DNA of 55,502 nt from CAYVLA01 sp964549615 [NCBI: uncultured Thermococci archaeon]. Its GTDB lineage: Archaea; CAYQAE01; CAYVLA01. The stretch covers positions 1-55,502 of the forward strand of contig CAZJVP010000052.1 of assembly GCA_964549615.1 (NCBI GenBank). The letters are read 5' to 3'. Of this stretch, positions 25,276-33,524 are shown in pieces. The notes beneath the pieces are model-generated. The model was not told where the DNA came from. It saw only the letters and a program-made list of their open reading frames with translations, and did not search any database. The position numbers were made by a program, and so were the translations under genes. Position 1 is the first letter of the stretch. The number at the start of each line of letters is the position of its first letter.

Positions 25276-26330
25276 CTCGACTCCATTATCGCATCTGCAA
25301 CGAAGATGGACTTCGAGGGCGAATAGGACTCGACTTCCCGAATGGTTTCAAGGGCAAAGCGGCCGACTGAGCCGAGTTCGTCCTGGATCTGGCGTCTTGC
25401 CGCTGATCTTGTCGCAAGCCTGTAGTAATGCAGATGGCCTCCAGGCTTGAGTGCGGCGCACGCCGATCGTAGGAACTCAAACGATGACTCCGGGAGGTTC
25501 ATGATTATCCTGTCGAACTTGCCAACCTCTTTCGCGATCTGGGGAACCAGAATCCGCGAGTTGCCCTGCCTAGCGGATACCTTCCAGGCGCGGTTAAGCC
25601 GGATGTTCTCCAACAGGTACCTGACGGCATCATCGTTCTTGTCGACGGCGTAGACCCTGGCGGAGTCGCGCCGAAGCGACTTTGCGATGGAGATGGAGAA
25701 CGGCCCGATCCCCGCGAACATATCAAGCACCAGATCGTCATCCTTGGCAAGACCTGCAACCCGCGCACGTTCACCAGCCAGCCTTGGGTTGAAGAAGACT
25801 TTTGCCAGATCGAGCTTGAATCGCAGCCCGTTCTCGGCGTGTATCGTTTCCAGGGACGGCTTTCCTGCCAGTATCTCTAGGCCCCTGAGCCTCCTTTCTC
25901 CCGAGATCGCTGAGACCTTCATGGCGACCGTCTCCACGGGGGCCCAGGATAGAAGAGCCTCACCTATCTCATGCTTTCTCCCGAGAAGGGGCGGGGGCAG
26001 GGCGATCACCAAGATGCGCCCGATGACGTCGTATGACCGTCCCATGAGGGAGATGTCATCCTTGGATAGAATTGCGCCGAGGGCCTCCTGAAGGCTTCTT
26101 GGCCGAGCTGGCCTGGGCTCGAATTCGCATCTAACGAGCTGTGAACCGGGGGGACAGATGCCGGCCAAACGGTCCCCGTCGACCTGTTTCAGCGGGAAGA
26201 TCAAGTCTCCGTCGCGCCTGATGATCCTCCTTGATCCGTCAAGAAGGCCCAGTGAGACTAGGAGCCTTCGGCACCTCTCGCCCTGGCTGCAGTTAACCAT
26301 CAATCCGTTCGGCCTGCAGGTCTCGTTCAT
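25272..26330 (-). CDS. trm5: tRNA (guanine-37-N1) methyltransferase, Trm5/Taw family
   Basis: 352 residues. An N-terminal D1-like region contains SYDVIGRILVIALP. The class I methyltransferase core follows: KVFFNPRLAGERARVA, LDMFAGIGPFSISIAK for AdoMet binding, YAVDKNDDAVRYLLENIRLN, and the catalytic NLPESSFEFL. Trm5 makes m1G37, protecting the reading frame; the related Taw2/Taw22 act in wyosine synthesis, and I cannot fully separate the subtypes. A TATA-like GATTATTAACG at about 26355-26365 supports the ATG. Confidence 0.9.
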   Translation of the reverse strand: MNETCRPNGLMVNCSQGERCRRLLVSLGLLDGSRRIIRRDGDLIFPLKQVDGDRLAGICPPGSQLVRCEFEPRPARPRSLQEALGAILSKDDISLMGRSYDVIGRILVIALPPPLLGRKHEIGEALLSWAPVETVAMKVSAISGERRLRGLEILAGKPSLETIHAENGLRFKLDLAKVFFNPRLAGERARVAGLAKDDDLVLDMFAGIGPFSISIAKSLRRDSARVYAVDKNDDAVRYLLENIRLNRAWKVSARQGNSRILVPQIAKEVGKFDRIIMNLPESSFEFLRSACAALKPGGHLHYYRLATRSAARRQIQDELGSVGRFALETIREVESYSPSKSIFVADAIMESS

Positions 26331-26480
26331 CTTGGATGCCCTTGTCGTTGCGCGTTAATAATCTTGGTCAGGAGGAAGGGAGACCGAGCAGCCTTCCCTG
26401 GACTGGGAAACCAAAAGGCAGATGGATAAGAGATATATTCGTTCATCCGGGCTTGGTGAGCGGAATCGGAGAAGGACGGC

Positions 26481-27764
26481 TTGTCGACCTTGGCCATGAA
26501 GGCGAGGACGGACGATCTTGCAACCGAGCTTAGGCATCTGGCGAAGGCCGAGAATATCTCCGCCCGCAAGCTCTCCAGCCTGATAGCGACGGGCAGGGTC
26601 GTGGTCCTGCGGAGTTCATTGAGGGCCGATGTTGTGCCGGTGGCGATCGGGGAAGCCATGAGCGTCAAGGTAAACGCCAACCTTGGCACCTCGATCGACA
26701 TCAGCGACATCGATGAGGAGATGGCGAAGGCCAGGACCGCCCTGGAGAGCGGGGCCCACACGCTGATGGACCTTAGCACGGGTGAGGACGCCGGATCCCT
26801 CAGAAGGAGGTTAATCTCTGAGTTCACCTGCCCGATCGGCACCGTTCCCATCTACGACGCCGCCTTGGAGGCGCGGCGGAAGGACGGCAGCTACGTCGAG
26901 CTCGACGAGGACCGGATCTTCTCCTCCGTGGAGAAACATGCCTCCGACGGAGTCGACTTCTTAACCTTACATGCGGCTGTCACGAAGAAGACCGTTGAAG
27001 CTTTGAGGAAGTCGGGCAGGATACTGGGGGCGGTCAGCCGGGGAGGCGCCTTCATTGCAGCCTCCATCATACATTCGGGACGGGAGAATCCCCTCTACGA
27101 GAACTACGATTATCTGCTCGATCTCGCCGCGAAGTACGGGTTCACCATAAGCCTGGGCGACGGCCTCAGGCCCGGATGCATCCACGATGCTTCGGACAGG
27201 GCCCAGCTGGAGGAGCTGATGCTTTCGTCCGAACTGGTTAAGAGAGCCAGGGAGCGCGGCGTACAGGTGATGGTCGAGGGGCCTGGGCATGTTCCCCTAG
27301 ACCAGATAGAGGCAAACGTTAGAATCGAGAAGACCGTGTGCGATGGAGCTCCCTTCTACGTCCTTGGCCCCCTCCCGACTGACGTGGGGGCCGGATATGA
27401 CCACATAACTGCCGCGATAGGCGGGGCTGTTGCGGCCTGGGCGGGCGCGGACTTTCTTTGCGTCGTCACCCCGGCCGAACATCTATGCCTTCCCAGCGTA
27501 GAGGACGTAAGGCAGGGGGTGATCGCCGCACGCATAGCCGCCCACTGCGGCGAGGTGGCCAGAGGGAGGGGGCGGGACTGGGATGATTCGATCTCAAGGG
27601 CGCGAAAGGACCTCGACTGGAGGAGGGTAATGGAGCTCTCGGTGGACAGGCAGGAGTCCGCTAGGCGCCGGTCGGCCAGGCCATCGCACGATCCTCGGGT
27701 CTGCAGCATGTGCTCGGACCTGTGTGCGATCAAGATCCTCGATGACTATCTGCGGGGTGCCTGA
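26481..27764 (+). CDS. thiC: Phosphomethylpyrimidine synthase ThiC
   Basis: 427 residues from the TTG at 26481, which has GGAGAAGG at 26468-26475; an ATG at 26496 lacks such a site. ThiC is a radical-SAM enzyme converting aminoimidazole ribotide to the HMP-P moiety of thiamine. Visible landmarks: VNANLGTS, TLMDLSTGED, FLTLHAAVTKKTV, SRGGAF, LGDGLRPGCIHDA, MVEGPGHVPLDQIE, GAGYDHITAAIGGA, and the C-terminal cluster motif CSMCSDLC (CxxCx4C). A TATA-like GATATATTC lies at about 26432-26440. There is no TPP riboswitch consensus in the upstream 140 bp. Confidence 0.95.
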   Translation: MSTLAMKARTDDLATELRHLAKAENISARKLSSLIATGRVVVLRSSLRADVVPVAIGEAMSVKVNANLGTSIDISDIDEEMAKARTALESGAHTLMDLSTGEDAGSLRRRLISEFTCPIGTVPIYDAALEARRKDGSYVELDEDRIFSSVEKHASDGVDFLTLHAAVTKKTVEALRKSGRILGAVSRGGAFIAASIIHSGRENPLYENYDYLLDLAAKYGFTISLGDGLRPGCIHDASDRAQLEELMLSSELVKRARERGVQVMVEGPGHVPLDQIEANVRIEKTVCDGAPFYVLGPLPTDVGAGYDHITAAIGGAVAAWAGADFLCVVTPAEHLCLPSVEDVRQGVIAARIAAHCGEVARGRGRDWDDSISRARKDLDWRRVMELSVDRQESARRRSARPSHDPRVCSMCSDLCAIKILDDYLRGA

Positions 27765-27778
27765 ACGAGGTGGTTCGG

Positions 27779-28804
27779 TTGAGCAAGATCGGAGTCTCGG
27801 TTATCGGCGGAAGCGGCTACACGGGGGCGGAGTTGCTGAGGATCTTGGCGCGGCACGAACGCGTCAAGATACTTCATGTGACCTCAAGGGAACTTTCCGG
27901 AACGCCCGTCGCGCAGAGGCTGCCGAACCTCAACTGGTTGGACTTGGAGTACGAGATGCCGATCCCCAAGGAGCTCTCCGATTCTGATGTGGCGTTCGTA
28001 TGCGCTCCCCACACCGCTTCCATGGAGATAGTGCCCCAACTGCTGGAGCATTGCAGGGTCGTGGACATCTCGGCCGATTACCGGCTCAAGGACAGAAAGC
28101 TCTACGAGACGATATACCAGGTGAAGCACACGAGTCCCGAGCTTGAGTCGGTCTACGGCCTGCCCGAGCTCCACCGGGAAGAGATCGCTGCAGCCGATCT
28201 GGTGGCCAATCCAGGATGTTACCCGACCGGAGCAGTCCTGGCTCTGGCCCCGCTCGTTCGAGAAAGGTTGATCGAGGACGACAGAATCGTGATAGATGCG
28301 AAGTCGGGTAGTTCGGGCGCTGGGGTGAAACCGTCCGCGTTCACCAGCCACGCGGAGTGCGCCAACGCCGTCAAACCCTACAACGTGACCAACCACCGCC
28401 ATACCGCCGAGATCGACCAGGAGCTATCCTTGGTTGGGGGGAGGAACATCACGGTGAACTTCACGCCCCACCTCGTGCCGATCCCGCGGGGCATCTTGAC
28501 GACCTGCCACACCTTTCCAACCTCGAGCTTGAGCGAGGAGGAGATCCGGCGTCTGTATCTCTCCTTCTACAAAGATTGCCCGTTCGTCAGGGTCAGATCC
28601 GAAGTGCCGGACCTTCGTGGCGTTCCAGGGTCCAACTTCTGCGACATAGGCTTCAGCCTTGACCGGAGGACGGGGCGGTTGGTAGTCGTGTCCGCCATCG
28701 ACAACCTGACGAAGGGCGCATCCGGCCAGGCCGTCCAGAACATGAACATCATGTTCAAGTTCCCTGAGACCCTCGGGCTGGACTCCCTCGGCCTGTACCC
28801 GTAG
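27779..28804 (+). CDS. argC: N-acetyl-gamma-glutamyl-phosphate reductase (ArgC/LysY)
   Basis: 341 residues from the TTG at 27779, which lies 6 bases after GAGGTG; a GTG at 27770 adds three residues. Rossmann start VSVIGGSGYTGAELLRIL, catalytic cysteine in NPGCYPTGAV, SGSSGAGVKPS, and NVTNHRHTAEI. The enzyme reduces acyl-glutamyl phosphate in arginine synthesis, or the LysW-linked intermediate in lysine synthesis. The next gene is argJ, 11 bp downstream, which favours arginine. Confidence 0.93.
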   Translation: MSKIGVSVIGGSGYTGAELLRILARHERVKILHVTSRELSGTPVAQRLPNLNWLDLEYEMPIPKELSDSDVAFVCAPHTASMEIVPQLLEHCRVVDISADYRLKDRKLYETIYQVKHTSPELESVYGLPELHREEIAAADLVANPGCYPTGAVLALAPLVRERLIEDDRIVIDAKSGSSGAGVKPSAFTSHAECANAVKPYNVTNHRHTAEIDQELSLVGGRNITVNFTPHLVPIPRGILTTCHTFPTSSLSEEEIRRLYLSFYKDCPFVRVRSEVPDLRGVPGSNFCDIGFSLDRRTGRLVVVSAIDNLTKGASGQAVQNMNIMFKFPETLGLDSLGLYP

Positions 28805-28815
28805 GTGGTCGATCG

Positions 28816-30045
28816 ATGGAGTGGGTCGACGGCGGGGTGACATCTCCGGAGGGGTTCAGAGCATCCAGCGTGCGGGCCGGGATCAAGAAGGAAGGACTGG
28901 ACCTCGTCGTGGTGGACTGTCCGACCGGAGCCGCCTCCGCGGGACTTTTCACCTCCAATGCAGTCAAGGCGGCGCCCGTCATCGTTTCGATCCGGAACCT
29001 AAAGAGGTCCGGAGGAAGGACCCGGGCCGTCGTGATCAACTCGGGGAATGCGAACGCGTGTAACGGAAGAAGAGGAATCGAGGATGCGTACCGCATTGCC
29101 AGGAAATGTGCAAGATCGCTCAACACGTCGGTTTCGAGGGTTCTTCTAGCATCGACAGGCGTGATCGGCCGGCCTTTGCCGGTGGACAAGGTCCTTGCCG
29201 GGCTGGATCTGGCAATTCCCAACCTTGACTCGTCCAGATCGGCCTCCAAGGCGGCTGCGTCGGCCATAATGACGACGGACAGGGTACCCAAGGAAGCGGC
29301 CCTGAGGGCGACGGTGCGAGGCCGCTACTTCACCATCGGCGGGATGGCCAAGGGAGCAGGGATGATCCACCCGAACCTAGCAACCATGCTGGGCGTTGTG
29401 ACCACGGACGCTAGGATCGAGCCTCACCTTCTTGCCCGAGTCCTCAAGGAGGTGGCAGACGAGAGCTTCAACATGATTTCCATCGATAGGGACACGAGCA
29501 CGAACGACACCCTGATCGCCTTGGCCAGCGGCCTCTCGCCCGCCCCCGAGATCCGGGACAAGGGCGGGGGTCTGGGGGTCTTCAGAGAGGCCCTTTCGCA
29601 GGTCTGCATCAGCCTCGCAAAACAGATGGTGCGGGACGGTGAGGGGGCAACGAAGATCTTCGAGGTCGAGGTTTCCGGGGCAAGGACTCAGGCTGATGCG
29701 CGTGTATGTGCCCGCACGATCGCAGGTTCAAATCTTGTCAAGTCGGCCATCTTCGGATGCGACCCCAACTGGGGTAGGATCATGGCGGCCGCTGGTTACT
29801 CGGGGGCAGAGGTCAAGCAGGACAAGGTGAGAATCTCCCTTGAGACGTTGGACGGTGGGGCACTGGATTGGGTTATCCGCGGACAGCAGGTGTCGGATGA
29901 CAGAAATGAGCTGGCACGCAAGCTGCTGGGCGGAGAGAGTTTCCGGATCAAGCTGGACCTGGGCCTAGGACGATTCAGGGCCACGGCGTGGGGCTGCGAT
30001 CTTACCTACGATTACGTCAAGATCAACTCTCAGTACACGTCCTGA
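28816..30045 (+). CDS. argJ: Glutamate N-acetyltransferase (ornithine acetyltransferase) ArgJ
   Basis: 409 residues. ArgJ moves the acetyl group from N-acetylornithine to glutamate, recycling it in arginine synthesis. The precursor cleaves itself before a threonine in the motif KGAGMIHPNLATMLG, which is intact. Other landmarks are VVINSGNANAC, ASTGVIG and GCDPNWGRI. Whether it also uses acetyl-CoA cannot be told. Second gene of an argC-argJ operon, with a GGTGG site before the ATG. The last 23 bp overlap the end of the HAD gene on the other strand. Confidence 0.95.
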   Translation: MEWVDGGVTSPEGFRASSVRAGIKKEGLDLVVVDCPTGAASAGLFTSNAVKAAPVIVSIRNLKRSGGRTRAVVINSGNANACNGRRGIEDAYRIARKCARSLNTSVSRVLLASTGVIGRPLPVDKVLAGLDLAIPNLDSSRSASKAAASAIMTTDRVPKEAALRATVRGRYFTIGGMAKGAGMIHPNLATMLGVVTTDARIEPHLLARVLKEVADESFNMISIDRDTSTNDTLIALASGLSPAPEIRDKGGGLGVFREALSQVCISLAKQMVRDGEGATKIFEVEVSGARTQADARVCARTIAGSNLVKSAIFGCDPNWGRIMAAAGYSGAEVKQDKVRISLETLDGGALDWVIRGQQVSDDRNELARKLLGGESFRIKLDLGLGRFRATAWGCDLTYDYVKINSQYTS

Positions 30046-30694
30046 GAGACTTGAAATGGCGGCCCAGGATCTCCGAGACCTTCAGCAGGTCCTGCCCACA
30101 TACGACGACGGTTGCCTTTCGGGCAACTTTCTCCGAACTCGGGTTAAACGCCACGGAGAAAGGAACGGACTCGAACATCCAGACGTCGTTCTCATCATTG
30201 CCGACGCACGCGCAGCATTCCAGGGGGATGCGAAGCTCCCGGGCGGTTTGACGAAGCACGAGCCCCTTCTGGTCAAAGCCACACCTTACCCTAACCCTGC
30301 CAGTGATCCTGCCGTTCGCAACCTCAACCTCGTTCGCCACGACCATCGCGATGCCGAGCATGCTCGCCGCCCGCTCGGCGACGGCCGAAATCCCAGTACT
30401 TATGATCATCGTCGCAACCCCGAGCGAGTGCGCCCGGGAGACTAGTTGAGACGCTCCTGTTCTGGGCCGAAGACTCGAGAGGTATCCGCTCAGTGCGGAG
30501 GCGTCCTTTCCCTCCCAGAGTGCTGCATCCATTCTGGCCCACTCTTCGTAGTCTATGTTGCCAGAGAAGAAGAGGGCCATGTTCCTTTCTCTGTCGTGGG
30601 TTGTGCCCAGCAGCTGGTGGTAACGCGCCCAACTGCTGTCATCCTCTATGAGCACGCCGTCGAGGTCCAGGGCGAGGAGCGCCCACGGTTTCAT
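30023..30694 (-). CDS. HAD-superfamily phosphatase, phosphoserine-phosphatase-like
   Basis: 223 residues. Motif I ALDLDGVLIEDDSSW, motif II ATMIISTGIS, motif III KGLVLRQ and motif IV CVGNDENDVWMFE. The small four-helix cap after motif I and the GNDENDV motif are like SerB-type phosphatases. Substrate may be phosphoserine or another small phosphomonoester. The gene begins with an ATGA overlap with the DUF1638-like gene upstream, so the two are cotranscribed. Confidence 0.8.
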   Translation of the reverse strand: MKPWALLALDLDGVLIEDDSSWARYHQLLGTTHDRERNMALFFSGNIDYEEWARMDAALWEGKDASALSGYLSSLRPRTGASQLVSRAHSLGVATMIISTGISAVAERAASMLGIAMVVANEVEVANGRITGRVRVRCGFDQKGLVLRQTARELRIPLECCACVGNDENDVWMFESVPFSVAFNPSSEKVARKATVVVCGQDLLKVSEILGRHFKSLRTCTES

Positions 30695-31212
30695 GCCCCG
30701 GCCTCCTGCAGGCCTTTGGACAGTGCGTCAAGCGAGCCCTCAATGCTTTCGAATTTGCAGCCCAGCATTCTGGCCAGCGCCTCGGCCTTGCTTTCGCCCC
30801 GTTTACTCGCCAGCGTCCGCACGTATACCACCTTGCGGACCCCCGATAGCAGGGCCCGGAGTACGGCATCCCGCACAACCCGGGGTTTTCCCTCCAGCCC
30901 AAATATGACATCGAGGTTCTCAAGCCAGCCGCCGGTAAGATAGACGGTTGCAGCTTGGCGTTCTGGCAACAGAAGGTCGATGCAGTCTCTCCCGGGAAGG
31001 ATCCGGATTCGACCGCGCTCTGCCACCGCAGCGAGGCCCCCGCAATCCCCACAGACCAGCAGCGTGTGGCCCTTGATCTGCGACTCGACGTAGGCGGCAA
31101 ACTTCGCCGGCTGCAATCTGTGGCACATGGGCTCGAAATAGTCGGCGGAGAGATCGGGCCTCAGGTACCGTAGCTCCCGGGCGAACACTCGGCAGGCCAA
31201 GACCTTGGGCAT
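30691..31212 (-). CDS. DUF1638-like protein
   Basis: 173 residues. Recognised from the sequence pattern VLACRVFARELRYL, LLVCGDCGGLA, PGRDCIDLLLP and VYLTGGWLENLD, which match DUF1638 proteins. These cysteines are their conserved feature, although this copy is shorter than many members. Known relatives often sit beside corrinoid methyltransferase or ASKHA-type reactivation genes; none is present here. Biochemical role unknown. It is translationally coupled to the downstream phosphatase gene. Confidence 0.65.
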   Translation of the reverse strand: MPKVLACRVFARELRYLRPDLSADYFEPMCHRLQPAKFAAYVESQIKGHTLLVCGDCGGLAAVAERGRIRILPGRDCIDLLLPERQAATVYLTGGWLENLDVIFGLEGKPRVVRDAVLRALLSGVRKVVYVRTLASKRGESKAEALARMLGCKFESIEGSLDALSKGLQEAGA

Positions 31213-31294
31213 CGATCCGCCCTCGCAAGGTCAAGTGGGAAAAATGCTTCCGGCGACGACGCACGAGACATTTTTGAGGTCGGGATGGGCGCGC

Positions 31295-32581
31295 ATGGGG
31301 ATGCGTTCTTCGGGCGAGTTCTCCTTTCGGCTCTTTCTCCTAATCGCCTTCCTAGTGCTTGGGCAGACGGGGCTGGTTGCGGCCAAGAACGCAGATGCAA
31401 GGTCGACCGGAAACTGGGTCGTGACCGGAAGCGAGACGATCATCGACGTGGACGAGGTATGGAACGGAAACATAACTGTCTTGGCCAACGGCCAGCTTAC
31501 CATAACCAACTCGGTCCTGGTCTTCAACTCCTCGAGCCTCGTGCGCTACGGCATAACGGTCGACAAGGGGGGAATGCTTGTAGTGAGCAACTCCCGACTT
31601 GCATCCGTCAACTCCAGCGAGGGCTTCTGGTTCCTGGCCGAAGGGCTACTTGACGTGAGGAATTCGATAATCGAAAGCGTCTTCGCCGGGACGAGCGGCC
31701 TGAACTGGATCGGCGGATTCAGGATAACGTCAGACAACCCCGTAATCCAGAACACGCTTCTCAACGGGTCCGCGGGGTACTTCGTCAGGTTCGAGGGGTG
31801 CAGGAACGTGCTCTTCTCCGGCAACACCATAACCGGCGCCTCGACGGCGCTCCTGCTCAACCGATCAACGGGCGTGGTGAAGGACAACGTTTTCACGAAC
31901 AACTCCGACCGGCACATCGTCATTGAGGCCTGCGACGGCGTGGATGTTCTGAATAACAAGCTCAACGACACCGGCGCTGGGGCCTTCATCGTGTCAGGTT
32001 CCAGGAACATAAGGAGCGTGGGCAACTACTACGAGGGCGGCCTCTATGGGGTCTACACAAAGGCAGCAAGCCTACAGATGGAGCGGGACAACATAACGGA
32101 ATCCTTGGTCAATCTTGAGGGAGTGGAGAATTCGAAGGTTACGCTCATCGATTGCTTGTACGACAAGACCACGATAAATGCAAAGACGGGGTCAGTCGTG
32201 ACCCTTAAGCGCGTGGTCAGGGTGCGGGTGATCGTCGGCAAGAATCCGGTTTCCGGCGCGATCGTCACGGTGCAAGATTCGAAGAAGAACCAGCTCGCGG
32301 AGGCCACAACGGATGGAGATGGGAGGGCGCAGTTCACGATCATAGAATCCGTGGTAACAGACAATGGCATATCCGAAGGGGGCCCGTTTACGTTCAAGGC
32401 CCTCAAGGGCCTTCGCTCGTTTTCGGGGAGGTTCGCCACGATAGGAACGGACGAGCTTGACCTGAAGATATCCCTGCCTTGGGACCTCATCGTCGGCGCC
32501 GGGGCATTTCTCGTCCTCGTGTTATACGCCGTCTCAAGGCCGCCCAAAACCAAGAAGTCGAGAAGGCCGCGGAAAGCCTAG
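31295..32581 (+). CDS. Secreted right-handed beta-helix protein with C-terminal membrane anchor
   Basis: 428 residues from the ATG at 31295. The frame is open further upstream, but a TATA-like CATTTTTGAG at 31268-31277 and a signal peptide starting just after (FRLFLLIAFLVLGQTGLVAA) support this start. Residues after the signal are rich in Asn, Ser and Val with regular short strands (ITVLANGQLTITNSVLVFN, VSNSRLASVN, NVLFSGNTITGAS, GVVKDNVFTNNS). This is the pattern of a parallel beta-helix or NosD/PbH1-type repeat. Then comes an Ig-like or carboxypeptidase-regulatory-like domain (VRVRVIVGKNPVSGAIVTVQD), one membrane helix (LIVGAGAFLVLVLYAVS) and a basic tail. Likely a cell-surface carbohydrate-interacting or adhesive protein. 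Confidence 0.75.
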   Translation: MGMRSSGEFSFRLFLLIAFLVLGQTGLVAAKNADARSTGNWVVTGSETIIDVDEVWNGNITVLANGQLTITNSVLVFNSSSLVRYGITVDKGGMLVVSNSRLASVNSSEGFWFLAEGLLDVRNSIIESVFAGTSGLNWIGGFRITSDNPVIQNTLLNGSAGYFVRFEGCRNVLFSGNTITGASTALLLNRSTGVVKDNVFTNNSDRHIVIEACDGVDVLNNKLNDTGAGAFIVSGSRNIRSVGNYYEGGLYGVYTKAASLQMERDNITESLVNLEGVENSKVTLIDCLYDKTTINAKTGSVVTLKRVVRVRVIVGKNPVSGAIVTVQDSKKNQLAEATTDGDGRAQFTIIESVVTDNGISEGGPFTFKALKGLRSFSGRFATIGTDELDLKISLPWDLIVGAGAFLVLVLYAVSRPPKTKKSRRPRKA

Positions 32582-32582
32582 A

Positions 32583-33170
32583 TCACTTCATGCGGAACAA
32601 CGTCTTCATGACGTCTACGAAGCCTGATTTGGGCTTCTTGCCGAGCACGATCATGTCGTAACACTTCGTGCACATGCGGTCCTCCTTCCTGAAGCATTCC
32701 GCGCAGACCCCACGTCCGCATTTGGGGCATACGATCTGGGAAGGGATGTCCAGCGGCTTTCTGCAGTTCGGGCAGACCCTTCGGGCGACGTCGGAGCCGC
32801 GCTCTGCGACCCCGTAGGAGGACTCCACCATCCTTCGGATGCCGTCGTCCGGCAAGAACCCTTGCCTGTTTACAGCGATCAGCGTCGCGATCGTGTGACG
32901 GCAGATCGTCCCCGCCGCCAGGCCGCAGGAAAGGCATCGGGGAGAAAGCGCGTTCAGGTCAAATTCAACCTTGGACTCGGTGCGTGAGATTGAAGCGACC
33001 CCGTAGTCCCTAAAGATGCCCCTGCCCGGATCAGTCAGCCTGTGGTCCTTCTCCAGCCGAATCGCGCCGGTTGCTAGGTCCAAACCCCTCCGGACCAAGT
33101 CTTCTCCAAACCTCTGCTTGAGCAGGCTGAGCAACTCGCCTTCGTCCAATTGCGATCCCGCTCTAACCAC
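32583..33170 (-). CDS. Cysteine-rich zinc-finger protein, unknown
   Basis: About 195 residues from a GTG at 33170 that overlaps the stop of the upstream gene; the frame is open to 33191. The middle contains CLSCGLAAGTICRHTIATL, a CxxC...CxH arrangement reminiscent of SWIM zinc fingers. The C-terminal half holds two or three zinc-ribbon knuckles (CPNC, CPKCGRGVC, CFRKEDRMCTKC). The N-terminal ~80 residues look like a small alpha/beta domain. DNA, RNA or protein binding is possible. Translational coupling with the 72-residue gene upstream suggests a functional pair. Confidence 0.6.
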   Translation of the reverse strand: MVRAGSQLDEGELLSLLKQRFGEDLVRRGLDLATGAIRLEKDHRLTDPGRGIFRDYGVASISRTESKVEFDLNALSPRCLSCGLAAGTICRHTIATLIAVNRQGFLPDDGIRRMVESSYGVAERGSDVARRVCPNCRKPLDIPSQIVCPKCGRGVCAECFRKEDRMCTKCYDMIVLGKKPKSGFVDVMKTLFRMK

Positions 33171-33381
33171 TGAGGGGTTTCCAGTTCCCAATGTTCTTCT
33201 CTTGGAGAACCTTGATCCCGGCGTCGTCCAGCTCCACGAGGACCTGCCACATCTTGACCTTGTATCCCTTCTGGGAGGCTTCCTTTCCCATCATGAAGCT
33301 CTTGATGTGGTCCCGTATCTCCGCCTTGGCATATGCGAAATCAAGTTCCGTATCGAAGACTACGTACGGCATCGGGTTCAT
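33163..33381 (-). CDS. Small conserved-looking protein, unknown
   Basis: 72 residues from the ATG at 33381. A TATA-like element (TACATTAATAG on the minus strand, 33410-33421) lies about 30 bp before it, so the longer open frame to 33468 is not used. The sequence (YVVFDTELDFAYAKAEIRDHIKSFM, KMWQVLVELDDAGIKVLQEKN) predicts a compact alpha/beta fold with no known motif. First gene of a two-gene unit with the zinc-finger protein. Confidence 0.6.
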   Translation of the reverse strand: MNPMPYVVFDTELDFAYAKAEIRDHIKSFMMGKEASQKGYKVKMWQVLVELDDAGIKVLQEKNIGNWKPLSG

Positions 33382-33524
33382 CCCGAACTTTGGGCTGCAA
33401 GCGACCCTTCTATTAATGTATTTGCATCGATCATGGGGGCTTAGGGGTTCGGGAACGAGCAACCTCACGCAGCTTCCGAGGCCGCGAATCCAACACGATA
33501 TCTTTCATGGGACTGCGGGAACCG

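Noticed and set aside
26341-26480. TPP riboswitch before thiC
   Set aside because: No CUGAGA-type core or matching helices; only a short GGAAGG/CCTTCC hairpin is present.
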